Below are positions 1-8,955 of a DNA stretch of 64,000 bases, in pieces. The DNA is from Azospira inquinata. GTDB taxonomy: Bacteria > Pseudomonadota > Gammaproteobacteria > Burkholderiales > Rhodocyclaceae. Location of the stretch: positions 1,860,001 to 1,924,000 of the forward strand of contig NZ_CP064782.1 of assembly GCF_018905915.1 (NCBI RefSeq), in the 5' to 3' direction. Made by a program: the position numbers and the translations under genes. Every line of letters begins with the position of its first letter. Position 1 is the first letter of the stretch. The notes beneath the pieces were generated by a model that saw only the letters and a program-made list of their open reading frames with translations, was not told where the DNA came from and did not search any database.

Positions 1-147
1 ATCGAAGCGGAGTACCTCGGCGCTCCAGAAGGCCAGGGGGAGCAGAATGAGATCCGCCACCACCACCGCGCCCCGCTTCCAGAAACGGGGCCAGGAAAGG
101 ATACGGTCGTGGAGTTGCTGCAGGAGTTGGGGGACCAGGGTAGTCAA
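1..147 (-). CDS. CapD/WbpM-like nucleotide-sugar dehydratase, N-terminal fragment
   Basis: Only the first 49 codons lie in the window; the gene runs off the left edge. Reading from a TTG start that overlaps the stop of the upstream sugar transferase (TTGA), the peptide has a short basic stretch (SWPRFWKRGAVVV) followed by a hydrophobic helix with the pattern ADLILLPLAFW and a closing LRFD. That is how membrane-anchored polysaccharide biosynthesis proteins of the CapD/WbpM/PglF family begin (several N-terminal helices, then a UDP-GlcNAc 4,6-dehydratase domain). The dehydratase domain is outside the window, so the function is inferred from this start and from the neighbouring transferase and aminotransferase, which would use its 4-keto-sugar product. 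Confidence 0.6.
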   Translation of the reverse strand, partial: MTTLVPQLLQQLHDRILSWPRFWKRGAVVVADLILLPLAFWSAEVLRFD

Positions 148-740
148 CGGAAAAGGCACAGCTTGATGGTTTTGAGGATGATGGCGATATCGCCCCAGAA
201 GCTTCGCTCCGCCACATAGCGGCGGTAGTGGGCCAATTTCACGGGGAGAATGTCTTCCACATAGGCTTTTTCCGGATCGGCGGCCCCGGAAAGGAGGCCA
301 TTTTCGTCTCGGAATTCAATGGAGGCAAGGTCGGTGATGCCGGGCCTGACGGATAAAACGATGCGCCGATCCTCTTCCGAATAGCATTGGACGTAACGGG
401 GCACCTCGGGGCGAGGCCCTACCAGACTCATGGTCCCGACCAGCACGTCTAGGAGCTGGGGTAATTCGTCCAGCTTGTAACGCCGAATGAAGGCCCCACT
501 ATGGGTAATGCGGGGGTCCGCGCCCACGGTAATTTGCAGTCCCCGGGCTTCCGCGTCCGGTCCCATGCTGCGGAATTTATGGATGGCGAAGGGGACGCCC
601 TGGCGTCCGACCCGGGTCTGGCGAAAAAACACCGGCCCGGGGGAATCCCATTTGATCCACAGCGCCAAAACGAGAAACAGGGGGCTAAGCAGCAATAACC
701 CCAGGGCGGCGCAGACAAGGTCAAAAAGGCGTTTGCTCAT
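144..740 (-). CDS. Initiating sugar-phosphate (phosphoglycosyl) transferase, PglC/WcaJ family
   Basis: This 198-residue monotopic phosphoglycosyl transferase would move a sugar-1-phosphate from a nucleotide sugar to undecaprenyl phosphate on the inner face of the cytoplasmic membrane, the first step in building a glycan repeat. Visible marks are one N-terminal hydrophobic segment (about residues 8-29) with a following [14 protein letters not shown] block, the KFRSM motif, and the catalytic Asp-Glu pair at residues 91-92 in [14 protein letters not shown] motif follows. The short form, with no extra N-terminal helices, is the PglC type, not the long WcaJ/WbaP type. It overlaps the upstream aminotransferase by four bases (ATGA), which fits translational coupling. 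The sugar moved is not known; a 4-amino or N-acetyl sugar is plausible from the neighbours. Confidence 0.9.
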   Translation of the reverse strand: MSKRLFDLVCAALGLLLLSPLFLVLALWIKWDSPGPVFFRQTRVGRQGVPFAIHKFRSMGPDAEARGLQITVGADPRITHSGAFIRRYKLDELPQLLDVLVGTMSLVGPRPEVPRYVQCYSEEDRRIVLSVRPGITDLASIEFRDENGLLSGAADPEKAYVEDILPVKLAHYRRYVAERSFWGDIAIILKTIKLCLFR

Positions 741-1897
741 GGGGCCAGCAGACTGCGGACAGCATCCACCACCCGTTCCACGTCCCCATCCCCCATGCGG
801 GTGTAGATGGGCAGGCTGACCTCCCCTTCATAGAGCCGTTGGGTGTGGGGAAAATCCTCCGGTCGCAGCTGGTAGGTGTCCCGCCAGTAAGGATGCTGGT
901 GCAGGGGAATGTAATGGACGCTGCACCCGATACACCGGTCAGCCATCCCCTGGATAAAGGCATCCCGCCCCAGGGGCGCTTCCGGCTTAAGACACAGGGC
1001 ATAGAGGTGCCAGGCGTGGCGATCCCCGGTGGCGGCGTCCGGCGGCAGGATCACGGGCAGGTCGGCAAAGGCCTGGTGGTAATGCTGGGCAATGGCCTGG
1101 CGGCGTGCCTGAAAGGTCTCCACCTTGCGCAATTGGTGGATGCCCAGGGCGGCCGCCATGTCGGTCATGTTGTATTTGAACCCGGGGGCGATGACCTGAT
1201 AGTGCCAGGCGGGTTTGCTGGAGCGGTAACGGTCAAAAGCATCCCGGTCGATACCGTGCAGGCGCATCACCCGGGCCCGCTTGGCAATTTCCGGATGACG
1301 GGTGACCAGCATGCCCCCCTCCCCGGTGGCCAGGGTTTTGGTGGCATAAAAGCTGAATACCGTGGCGTCACTGCCCAGGGTGCCAATCAATTGCCCACCA
1401 CAGGTGGTGGGCAGGGCGTGTGCGGCGTCTTCCACCACTTTCAGCCCGTGCTTGCGGGCAATTTCCAGAATAGGGCCCATGTGGGTGCTGCGACCGGCGT
1501 AATGGACCGGAATAATGGCCTTGGTGGCCGGGGTGATGGCCGCTTCCAATAACCGGGGGTCCAGGCAATAGGTGGCCGGATCAATATCCACAAACCGGGG
1601 ATGGGCCCCCATGTAGCGGATTACCTCCGCTGTGGCGGTAAAGGTGTGGGAGACGGTAATAACCTCGTCCCCTGGGCCGATCCCCAGGGCTTCCAATGCT
1701 AGATGCAGCCCAGCGGTTGCCGAGTTGACCGCAATTGCCTCCACATTGCCACCCAGATAGGCGGCGAAATCAGTTTCGAAACGCTTGGTCTTAGGCCCGG
1801 TGGTAATCCAGCCAGAGCGTAGGGAATCCACCACTTCATTGATTTCTTCGTCCCCGATATCCGGTACGGCGAAGGGGAGAAAAGCAGGAGTCGTCAT
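737..1897 (-). CDS. DegT/DnrJ/EryC1/StrS-type sugar aminotransferase
   Basis: This PLP-dependent aminotransferase of about 386 residues would convert a 4-keto nucleotide sugar into a 4-amino sugar (PglE, PseC or perosamine-synthase type). The active-site lysine is about residue 187 in the block [14 protein letters not shown], and the preceding EDAAHA (about 156-161) is the usual phosphate and ring-binding region. I chose the ATG at 1897; a TTG four codons upstream is also open, and neither has a clear Shine-Dalgarno sequence. It sits between a GT2 gene and the initiating transferase, with the CapD-like dehydratase two genes downstream, so the three probably make and load one amino sugar. The exact sugar cannot be read from the sequence. 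Confidence 0.88.
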   Translation of the reverse strand: MTTPAFLPFAVPDIGDEEINEVVDSLRSGWITTGPKTKRFETDFAAYLGGNVEAIAVNSATAGLHLALEALGIGPGDEVITVSHTFTATAEVIRYMGAHPRFVDIDPATYCLDPRLLEAAITPATKAIIPVHYAGRSTHMGPILEIARKHGLKVVEDAAHALPTTCGGQLIGTLGSDATVFSFYATKTLATGEGGMLVTRHPEIAKRARVMRLHGIDRDAFDRYRSSKPAWHYQVIAPGFKYNMTDMAAALGIHQLRKVETFQARRQAIAQHYHQAFADLPVILPPDAATGDRHAWHLYALCLKPEAPLGRDAFIQGMADRCIGCSVHYIPLHQHPYWRDTYQLRPEDFPHTQRLYEGEVSLPIYTRMGDGDVERVVDAVRSLLAP

Positions 1898-1929
1898 AGG
1901 AAAATTCAATCAACCGCCCGAAGGCGAAA

Positions 1930-2967
1930 CTAGCGGGAAAGCCCAATGTTAACCGCCCCGGCCTGGCGGTGCTTGCGCCGAATGGCAAAATCCACAATAC
2001 CGCGCAGGTAGCCCCAGCCATAGGCCAGATGGGCGGTGAGAAAACCGCGAAACAGCCAGGGCACCAAGGATAACCCCCTTTCCCTGGCTAGCTTGAGGGA
2101 ATAGCGCAGGTTCAAGGCACTGTGGGCCACTACCATGGCCCCCCAGAGATACCAAAGCGGTGCCCAGACCAGTCCGGCCAGGGGCAGACCGAGCAAGGCC
2201 ATCACAAACAGGGGCGGAGCGAACTGCCGAAGCGTCGCCGGTTTGCCAACCACCAGGCCCACCAGGGGCTTGAAATAGCCGTACTGGTAGAGCATGGTGG
2301 CCATTTTCCCCATACGCTCTCTAGCGTAGTAGTCGATGCGAATGCCGGGAATCAGATAGATTTTTCCCCCATGCCGCTTGAGGCGGGCATTCAACTCATC
2401 GTCCTGATTGCGGGTAAAGCGCTCGTCGTAAAGGCCAATGCGTTCGAAAACTTCCCGCCGGTAACAGCCGAAAGGCACCGTGTCCACTTCCATGGGGGCA
2501 TCAATACCCAGCCGGTAGTGGGCATTGCCAATGCCAAAGGGATGAGAAAGGACGGCGGCTACGGCCTGGGCCTCCCGGGTATGGGCCCCGGGATGGGTGA
2601 TCCATACCCCCCCCACGTTATCCGCCTGTAATTTCTCCAGCCACTCCACCAATAGGGGGATGTAGTGCCGATCATAGTGGGCATGGGCATCCATGCGGAT
2701 AATGACCTCCCCTTTCGCGGCCCGAATGCCGATATTCATGGCGTAGGGCACGGTGCGGTGGGGGTTATCCAACAGGCGGATGAGGGGGGTGGCTTCGCTT
2801 GCCTTGCTTACCCGGGACCGGGTATCGTCCTCGCTTTGCCCATCTACCACCAGAATTTCCAGTTTTTCCCGGGGATAGTCGTTATCCAGAATGGAACCTA
2901 GACATGCTTCAATAAACCGGGACTCATTCCGGGCGGGGATGATGACGGACACAAAGGGTAGAGGCAT
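1930..2967 (-). CDS. Family 2 glycosyltransferase, ExoA-like
   Basis: A 345-residue GT-A glycosyltransferase. The N-terminal FVSVIIPARNE and VVDGQSEDDT blocks (residues 5-50) bind the nucleotide, and the metal-binding acidic motif is in IIRMDAHAHY (D93). A QDDELNARL motif near the middle is the acceptor-side acidic site common in GT2 enzymes. The last 100 residues carry hydrophobic segments (about 245-295), so the protein is probably membrane-attached, like succinoglycan ExoA. It is the first minus-strand gene after the oppositely oriented acyltransferase and likely starts the transcript that runs through the aminotransferase and the initiating transferase. Donor and acceptor are unknown. Confidence 0.85.
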   Translation of the reverse strand: MPLPFVSVIIPARNESRFIEACLGSILDNDYPREKLEILVVDGQSEDDTRSRVSKASEATPLIRLLDNPHRTVPYAMNIGIRAAKGEVIIRMDAHAHYDRHYIPLLVEWLEKLQADNVGGVWITHPGAHTREAQAVAAVLSHPFGIGNAHYRLGIDAPMEVDTVPFGCYRREVFERIGLYDERFTRNQDDELNARLKRHGGKIYLIPGIRIDYYARERMGKMATMLYQYGYFKPLVGLVVGKPATLRQFAPPLFVMALLGLPLAGLVWAPLWYLWGAMVVAHSALNLRYSLKLARERGLSLVPWLFRGFLTAHLAYGWGYLRGIVDFAIRRKHRQAGAVNIGLSR

Positions 2968-3054
2968 GCGGGGGAGAGGTAATCAGCGGTAGATTGACGC
3001 CATATTCTACTATTTACAAGGCTCTCGAGGGGGCGCTGATCTGATTTGAACTGT

Positions 3055-4215
3055 ATGAATACATCAAATAAAAATCTTGATATAGAAGTTTTGCGGGGGT
3101 TCGCAATTCTGTTTGTTCTGTTCCACCATAGGGTTTGGTTGCTGCCCGGTGGGAAATGGGCGTACCTAGATAACTACATTACATTTTGGGGCGGCGTTGA
3201 TTTATTCCTGGTTATTTCTGGTTTTGTGATTGGTAGAGGGCTACTAAAGAATTGGCAAAGAGCAGAAACGCCGATTGTATTTATGTGCCAAATGGGAGCC
3301 TTTTGGATTCGGCGAGCATGGCGAATATGGCCTATTGCCAGCCTGTGGATGCTTATTCCATTAATTGGCAGCATCCTTTTTGGGCAAGAGCTGTGGGGAA
3401 AGGTTGCTCCAAATATTACGACGGTGGCATCAATTTTGACGGGGACGCAAAATGTTCATGCATATCTGGGGGAGAATGGCTTCGTTGACAGGGGATCGCT
3501 AGCTTACGTGCCCTACTGGAGCCTATCTCTGGAGGAACAATTCTATTTGCTATTCCCGGTAATACTTTTTGCTCTGATGGGGGGGCGAAAGCGTTTGCTG
3601 GCTCCAATTCTGATTCTTTTGATCGCCTTGCAATTATTTGCTCCTCGGGCGGTATGGTCCTTGGCCTGGGCCTTGCGGAGCGATGCGCTGTTGTTTGGGG
3701 TGTTAATTGCCTATAGTTTGCATAACCAGAATATTAGGAAAATATGGGAGCCGACATTCTTGGATAACTCCCCCCTGCGTTGGGTGATTCTTCCTGCCAT
3801 ATTAATTTTGATTGCAATATATTCTGCGGGTAAGGTTGTGCCTTTTTCGACGGGCGCGGTGGCCCTGTTATCGGCAATTTTGGTTTGGATTGCGTCTTAT
3901 AATAAATCTTACCTATTTCCTTTGGGTGTATTGAAAAAGGTGTTGGTCTATGTGGGGGGGCGTTCCTATTCAATTTACTTGGTGCATATGAATGTTTTTT
4001 TTGCTACGCGGGAACTCTGGTCACATCTGCTTCCCCCGGGGGTTGAGGCTGATGGCCGCTATACGCTACGATTTTTGGTAACTGCGATACCCTTGGTTTT
4101 TGTTTTGTCCGAAATAAGCTATCGGTTTGTAGAAACGCCCCTTCGAGAAAAGGGCAGAAAAATAGCCGAAAGTTACCTGTCTAGGCATCTTCCGGCTCTT
4201 GTGGCGGATAAGTGA
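3055..4215 (+). CDS. Membrane acyltransferase, OafA/YrhL family (acyltransferase 3)
   Basis: A roughly 386-residue integral membrane acyltransferase that would add an acetyl or other acyl group to a sugar of the surface glycan. It opens with the family block LDIEVLRGFAILFVLFHH, keeping the Arg and the paired His, then FWGGVDLFLVISGFVIG and SLSLEEQFYLLFP, and ends with a YRFVETPLREKG tail. About ten hydrophobic segments are visible. The ATG at 3055 is preferred over a TTG three codons upstream; no good ribosome binding site is seen. It is the only plus-strand gene in the first 19 kb, lies in an AT-rich stretch, and ends five bases from the end of the convergent membrane gene. This suggests an independently acquired cassette. 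Confidence 0.88.
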   Translation: MNTSNKNLDIEVLRGFAILFVLFHHRVWLLPGGKWAYLDNYITFWGGVDLFLVISGFVIGRGLLKNWQRAETPIVFMCQMGAFWIRRAWRIWPIASLWMLIPLIGSILFGQELWGKVAPNITTVASILTGTQNVHAYLGENGFVDRGSLAYVPYWSLSLEEQFYLLFPVILFALMGGRKRLLAPILILLIALQLFAPRAVWSLAWALRSDALLFGVLIAYSLHNQNIRKIWEPTFLDNSPLRWVILPAILILIAIYSAGKVVPFSTGAVALLSAILVWIASYNKSYLFPLGVLKKVLVYVGGRSYSIYLVHMNVFFATRELWSHLLPPGVEADGRYTLRFLVTAIPLVFVLSEISYRFVETPLREKGRKIAESYLSRHLPALVADK

Positions 4216-4219
4216 CGAA

Positions 4220-5233
4220 TCAGTTTTTATATATTGATGAGTTTTTTTGGTACGTGGTAAAAATGAAAAACTGGAACAGCGCTGCAAATAAAGGAACTAG
4301 CTCGTTATAAATTCGCAACTCTACGAAGTTTCCAGTCCACAATAAAATTCCCAACGCGGGAATGGTGGCGATACATAGCCATTTTAAGGAAGAGGGAAGC
4401 GCACGAAACACGAAGGGCAGCCAAAAAATCGCGCCGCAGCCAATAAGCAGGGCCTGAACACGGTAGTTGGCGTCGTGTTTTAGAGAAATAAGATTATATA
4501 AAAAACGCGCCTGCCCTTCGTAGCTGACAGAGGCATTATCGTTAACTCCGGAGCCTAACCAGTGGTTAATTAATAAACGGCAAACGATAAAAGTTGCAAC
4601 TATGCCAGCCATAATGGCAACCCGCTTATTTAATAGGGCTTGCTTGCGATAAAAATAGTTGTAGGCGAATGCATGTAATAGAGCAATTACCAAGGTTTCC
4701 CGACTCAGAAAACCAATCAATATGATAAGAGGGGCGTAGAGCGGAATACGCTTCTCTTCCGTCAATGTGTTAAATGCGTAAAAATAAAACAAAATTGAAG
4801 GAAGGTCGTACAGGTAATACACGTTTAGGGAACGGGGAAGACAATAGTGGGAAAGTAGTACCAGAAATAGCACCAAGCAGGTAATTTCACGATGCCCTAC
4901 GACTGCATGGGTCGAGGGTAGAATTTTTTTGACGAATTTTTCCTGCTGTATAAAAATCGCCATCACGAGAGGGACGGCGAACAGAAAATGAAAGTTTTTT
5001 GCGTCAAGTTGCTGTAACGAAAAAACTCCTCGTAAAAGCAAAGGTAGGATAAATCTAAATTTGAACGGGGGGTCGGCATCGAACGTTGCCAGAGCAGAAA
5101 CTGTGGCGGCGGTGTTGATGCCGGCTACTTTTATGTATATGGCGGTGAATAAAATAGAGAATAAAACGATTAACCGATTCGGCAGATTCGCAGAAATGGC
5201 GGTTTTTAACTCTATGAAACTAATTCGCGTCAT
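4220..5233 (-). CDS. Polytopic membrane protein of the polysaccharide locus, function unknown
   Basis: I do not recognise a named family for this 337-residue protein. It is strongly hydrophobic throughout, with about eight to ten likely membrane segments, and has a conserved-looking loop near the middle (GFLSRETLVIALLHAFAYN) and a C-terminal ELRIYNELVPLFAAL motif. An Arg-Glu pair after a helix and an E-R/L-x-Y-E-x-x-P tail resemble GT-C type or polymerase-like membrane proteins of glycan loci, but that is only similarity of style. The start overlaps the end of the GT9 gene by 14 bases, so both are probably cotranslated. The coding sequence is AT-rich compared with the window average. Confidence 0.6.
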   Translation of the reverse strand: MTRISFIELKTAISANLPNRLIVLFSILFTAIYIKVAGINTAATVSALATFDADPPFKFRFILPLLLRGVFSLQQLDAKNFHFLFAVPLVMAIFIQQEKFVKKILPSTHAVVGHREITCLVLFLVLLSHYCLPRSLNVYYLYDLPSILFYFYAFNTLTEEKRIPLYAPLIILIGFLSRETLVIALLHAFAYNYFYRKQALLNKRVAIMAGIVATFIVCRLLINHWLGSGVNDNASVSYEGQARFLYNLISLKHDANYRVQALLIGCGAIFWLPFVFRALPSSLKWLCIATIPALGILLWTGNFVELRIYNELVPLFAALFQFFIFTTYQKNSSIYKN

Positions 5234-6260
5234 GGGTCAGTTGCTTTAATGTGAGAATAATATCGCTTGCCGAAATACTACGCATACACCGATTTTCGTA
5301 GGGACAGGAATAAAAATTGGGGGTTTCGTAGCAGGGCATGCAATCTAAATGGTCTCGGCTGCGCAGCACAAATCCCCTGGAAGTCCAAGGCTTAGTGCTA
5401 TTGACGTCCGTAGGCCCAGCCAAGGTGATTACCGGCAAATCAACGGCTGTTGCTAGGTGACCATAACCACTATCCCCTGCAATGAGGGCATTGCCCCGGG
5501 CAAGTACGGCTAATATTTCTCCAACCCCTTCTATTTTTAAGTTGCGGGCACTTGGGGTTTCTGGAAATAGGGGGATCAAATTCACCTCGTCTGGACCAAA
5601 TACTCTAATAATTTTCCAGGCGCCACTCCAATGGCTTACCCCTTCCTCTACAGATTTAAGCACTAACGGATCAGGGCGTTTAGTGGCGCTTTGTTGGGCG
5701 CTGGAGCCGGGATGGATAATCAATAGGGGGCTATTCCCCAGCCATGCTGTTAACCCATCGCTATCCGGGAAAGAAGGCAAGTAACCCCGAGGAATGCGGG
5801 GAATAGGCCAGGATTCGGGAGAGATGTTTTCTTGGATTCCCACCAATCCGAGGTTGCGTTGAACCCGGTGGCCCGGCCGGGGCACATGACATTTCACCCC
5901 CAGCATGGCTAGGATGGGATTTATTCCCTCCCAATGCACGTCTGGAATGCCTGCCAGTAGGGAGAGCAAAAGAGGGTAGAGTGGGCTGATCCCCACCCCT
6001 AAATAGGCGGATTTATATTTATAGCGCCTTAAGTTGAGAAAGAATTTGAAAATATAGCCAGGAGATTTCCGTTTGTGGTCAAAGGTAATGACGGTGGATT
6101 GGGGGCGCAGCAGGGATAAAAATTCTGCTGCCCCAGCATTCCCGCAAAAAAAATCAATGGTCGCCCCGTCAGGGTAAAGACGCGGAATGGCAGTATCCAT
6201 TGCCGAGGCCATGACCATGTCTCCCATTCCCCATGGCTGAACGATCAAACACCGAGTCAT
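5220..6260 (-). CDS. Family 9 glycosyltransferase (ADP-heptose:LPS heptosyltransferase-like)
   Basis: A 346-residue GT-B enzyme of family 9. The N-terminus (CLIVQPWGMGDMVMASAMD) has the family Gly-x-Gly-Asp turn, with the likely catalytic base at D14. The second Rossmann half has the donor-binding stretch IAGDSGYGHLATA followed by VITLAGPTD. Near the C-terminus it carries the cysteine pattern CxxCY...CP....RCM, shared in outline with the two GT9-like genes at 10725 and 12101. By family it transfers heptose or a related sugar to lipid A core or to a glycan. It overlaps its upstream neighbour (acyltransferase) by four bases and its downstream neighbour by 14, so it belongs to one transcript. 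Confidence 0.85.
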   Translation of the reverse strand: MTRCLIVQPWGMGDMVMASAMDTAIPRLYPDGATIDFFCGNAGAAEFLSLLRPQSTVITFDHKRKSPGYIFKFFLNLRRYKYKSAYLGVGISPLYPLLLSLLAGIPDVHWEGINPILAMLGVKCHVPRPGHRVQRNLGLVGIQENISPESWPIPRIPRGYLPSFPDSDGLTAWLGNSPLLIIHPGSSAQQSATKRPDPLVLKSVEEGVSHWSGAWKIIRVFGPDEVNLIPLFPETPSARNLKIEGVGEILAVLARGNALIAGDSGYGHLATAVDLPVITLAGPTDVNSTKPWTSRGFVLRSRDHLDCMPCYETPNFYSCPYENRCMRSISASDIILTLKQLTHDAN

Positions 6261-8362
6261 TTTTGCTGAACATCCCTATTGGCTATGGCCTTGGTAACCA
6301 AGGGCATCAACTCCCTAGCGATCAGAATATTCGAATAGTCGGAAATGTGGTCACCATAGCTATATAGAAATTTCCCGTTAACGGCTGTTGGGCAGGAGTG
6401 GGTCTGTTCCGAACAGAGCAGATGGGTGGGGTCGTAGACAGTGGTCCGGGGTAATGCCTTCTTTATGGAAGCAATGAGCTGCAAATAAACGCTTTGCACT
6501 TGCTGATTTTCCTCAATCGGCGTTTGACACCATATTTCTTCCTGCTTCAAATTATGCCTGTCCAACGCGGTTATTCCGGTACGTCTATAAGCGCGAAAGC
6601 ATAATTTGGGGTCATATTTTGGTGTTGGGTTATCAATGACAAAAATAACGGCTTTTCCGGAACGTTGAAGTCGGGAAATGGTTTCTGTTAATGCTTTCGT
6701 GGCGTCATCTAAATGCTTATTTTCATATTCAAGCGTTGGCCCATCCTGGAAGTGATATGTACTGGTTTTGAATATGGATCGTAAGGCGAATACCAAGACT
6801 ACAGCATTAATATCTTTCCGTTCTTCAAGGAACGGTAGGATGCCGTTCCCCTGCTGTTGGTACTCCTGGTAAAAACTACCGGAAGCCACCGGCGGCGTAC
6901 TGGAATAACCAATCAATCCCCAGTGCCCATTGACGGTGGGGAGCCGGATTAGCCCCCAAAATAGAGCGTCAGCTTTGCTGTCCCCCCAGAGGTACAGATT
7001 GGGCTTCCCTGCTTTATCAGAATTACAAAAACTCATGTCCCCACTTAGCCCGCACTGGTTAGAAGCCAGATATGCTGCATTCCCCAGCTTCATGGAGTCG
7101 GAAATGCTCTGATTGCGTTTTACGACCTGGCGGGAGGGATAGCCGCCGTGTAAAGCGATCGCATAACCCGCGTAGCCAATGACAAAAAGAAAAAGGCTTA
7201 AGCCAGCCGCTTTTATAAAAGAATGGCGATTATTCCGGATGTGCCGCTCGACAAACCGATAAGTTGCCCAGGATAGAAAAATGCTCAACAGAACTATTAA
7301 TATGCGTAGGTTTCTATCCTGTGGAACGGAGTGAGGGGCGTAGAGTGAGGTGTAAAAAGATAAAAGGGGCCAATGCCATAGATAGAGGGGGTAGCTGATT
7401 AAGCCAAACCATACCAGGATACGGTTGGACAGCAATCTATTTACCAGAGAACGCTCACCGGCTGCAATAATGAGAACGCCGGCAGCTACAGGGTACAACG
7501 CGTAGGCGCCGGGGAACGGCGTAAAGCTATTTAGGTGACTGGCAGCATAAATATATAACCCCGCCCCCAAAAAACCTGTACCACTTTGAATTAGGTTAAA
7601 GTTGGGGGCGCCCACCGGGTTGCGTGCAAATATTAGCCGGTTGAGGCCAGTGTTGGCGGAAGAAATAAATTTGAAGAATGTTTTTTTTCTGTTGGTGTGA
7701 ATGTAAGCTAGACAACCGCCGGAGGCTAATTCCCAAAAGCGAGATAGGGGGGAATAAAAATCAAGATTTGTATTGATTTTTATGGTGTGGATCGAGAATA
7801 AAAAAGAGGCCAAAATGGCCAGTATCATGAACGTAAGGGTGTTAAGGCGGGTGCGCCAGAGTACCCAAAGCAATATGGGCCAAACCACATAGTATTGTTC
7901 TTCTACCCCCAGACTCCATAAGTGCATAAGGGGGAGAAATTCGGAATTAACATGAAAATAACCATCGGTTCCGAGGAGGTGGATATTGGAAAAGAAACTG
8001 GCACCCGCAAAAATATTTCCGCCTAAATCAGAAAACTCGGTGGCTGTAAAGGTGATCCATCCCAGCGCTATAGAAAAAGTCAGCACTAAGGCTAGGGCGG
8101 GAAATATCCGCAGTATCCGCTTTTTGTAAAATTCGAGAATGCTGAATTTGCTGTGCTTGATACTACGAAGAATAATGGTGCTGATTAAATAGCCGGAGAT
8201 TACGAAAAAAATGTCGACGCCAATAAACCCGCCCGGAATGACGTTTGGTAGGGCGTGGAATATGACTACGGAGAGGACGGCGATGGCACGGAGCCCATCA
8301 ATGTCCCTACGGTAAGCCGGGTGAAAAATGTGACCGGAAGAAGGCGGTGGTTTTTTTGGCAT
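6257..8362 (-). CDS. OafA-type acyltransferase fused to an SGNH domain
   Basis: This 701-residue protein combines an integral membrane acyltransferase 3 domain (about residues 18-400) with a C-terminal SGNH-like domain (about 430-690). The membrane part keeps RDIDGLRAIAVLSVVIFHA with His36, the VDIFFVISGYLIS block (49-61) and the HLWSLGVEEQYYVVWP block (147-162). In the second part, LYLWGDSKAD places a candidate nucleophile at Ser462, and GDHISD near residue 675 supplies the acidic/His pair. Proteins of this design O-acetylate LPS or O-antigen, with the SGNH part completing transfer in the periplasm. It starts just after gmhA (nine-base gap) and overlaps the GT9 gene by four bases. The coding sequence is AT-rich. 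Confidence 0.9.
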   Translation of the reverse strand: MPKKPPPSSGHIFHPAYRRDIDGLRAIAVLSVVIFHALPNVIPGGFIGVDIFFVISGYLISTIILRSIKHSKFSILEFYKKRILRIFPALALVLTFSIALGWITFTATEFSDLGGNIFAGASFFSNIHLLGTDGYFHVNSEFLPLMHLWSLGVEEQYYVVWPILLWVLWRTRLNTLTFMILAILASFLFSIHTIKINTNLDFYSPLSRFWELASGGCLAYIHTNRKKTFFKFISSANTGLNRLIFARNPVGAPNFNLIQSGTGFLGAGLYIYAASHLNSFTPFPGAYALYPVAAGVLIIAAGERSLVNRLLSNRILVWFGLISYPLYLWHWPLLSFYTSLYAPHSVPQDRNLRILIVLLSIFLSWATYRFVERHIRNNRHSFIKAAGLSLFLFVIGYAGYAIALHGGYPSRQVVKRNQSISDSMKLGNAAYLASNQCGLSGDMSFCNSDKAGKPNLYLWGDSKADALFWGLIRLPTVNGHWGLIGYSSTPPVASGSFYQEYQQQGNGILPFLEERKDINAVVLVFALRSIFKTSTYHFQDGPTLEYENKHLDDATKALTETISRLQRSGKAVIFVIDNPTPKYDPKLCFRAYRRTGITALDRHNLKQEEIWCQTPIEENQQVQSVYLQLIASIKKALPRTTVYDPTHLLCSEQTHSCPTAVNGKFLYSYGDHISDYSNILIARELMPLVTKAIANRDVQQK

Positions 8363-8371
8363 TGCCGCTTC

Positions 8372-8953
8372 TTAAAGAACCAGAGTACTTTCAATGAGCA
8401 GGCATAGGACATGCCCAATAAAAATATGCATTTCCTGTATACGCGCCGTGGTACGGGATGGGGCGATTAGGGGGATGTCCACGAGGCCCCTCAGGGCGCC
8501 TCCATCTTTTCCCAACAAGCCCACGGTTTGAATACCTTTTGCCTTGGCTGCTTCTACTGCCTTGATCACGTTCTCAGAGTTTCCAGAGGTGGATATACCG
8601 ATGAGCACATCCCCCGGGCAGCCCAAGCCTTCCACCTGCCGGGAGAAGACCTGATCGAAGGCATAGTCGTTGGCAATACAGGTAAGGGCCGAGGTATCCG
8701 TGGTCAGGGCCAAGCCAGCCAAGGGGCGGCGGTCATTAATAAAACGGCCCGTCAATTCGGCGGCTATGTGCTGGGCGTCGGCTGCCGATCCACCGTTACC
8801 GCAAAGCATTATTTTTTTGCCTTCGGCCAGGGCTTTTGCGCAGAGGTCCCCCACGGCGTTGATTGGGGTCTGTAGGTCACCTAGGGCGGCAAAGGCTTGT
8901 TGATGTTCTTCCAGGGCGGCAGCAAATAGCTGCGGTTGTTCCGGTACGGCCAT
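8372..8953 (-). CDS. gmhA: Phosphoheptose isomerase
   Basis: A 193-residue cytoplasmic SIS-domain protein. It converts sedoheptulose 7-phosphate to D-glycero-D-manno-heptose 7-phosphate, the first step of ADP-heptose synthesis for the LPS inner core. The sugar-phosphate binding motif is [21 protein letters not shown], followed by [14 protein letters not shown] and the [11 protein letters not shown] helix near the C-terminus, all typical of GmhA at the usual length. It lies two bases downstream of hldD, so the two heptose enzymes form one unit. hldE, which supplies the kinase and adenylyltransferase steps between them, is not in the window. Base composition is GC-rich, unlike the acyltransferase that follows. 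Confidence 0.93.
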   Translation of the reverse strand: MAVPEQPQLFAAALEEHQQAFAALGDLQTPINAVGDLCAKALAEGKKIMLCGNGGSAADAQHIAAELTGRFINDRRPLAGLALTTDTSALTCIANDYAFDQVFSRQVEGLGCPGDVLIGISTSGNSENVIKAVEAAKAKGIQTVGLLGKDGGALRGLVDIPLIAPSRTTARIQEMHIFIGHVLCLLIESTLVL

Positions 8954-8955
8954 GT

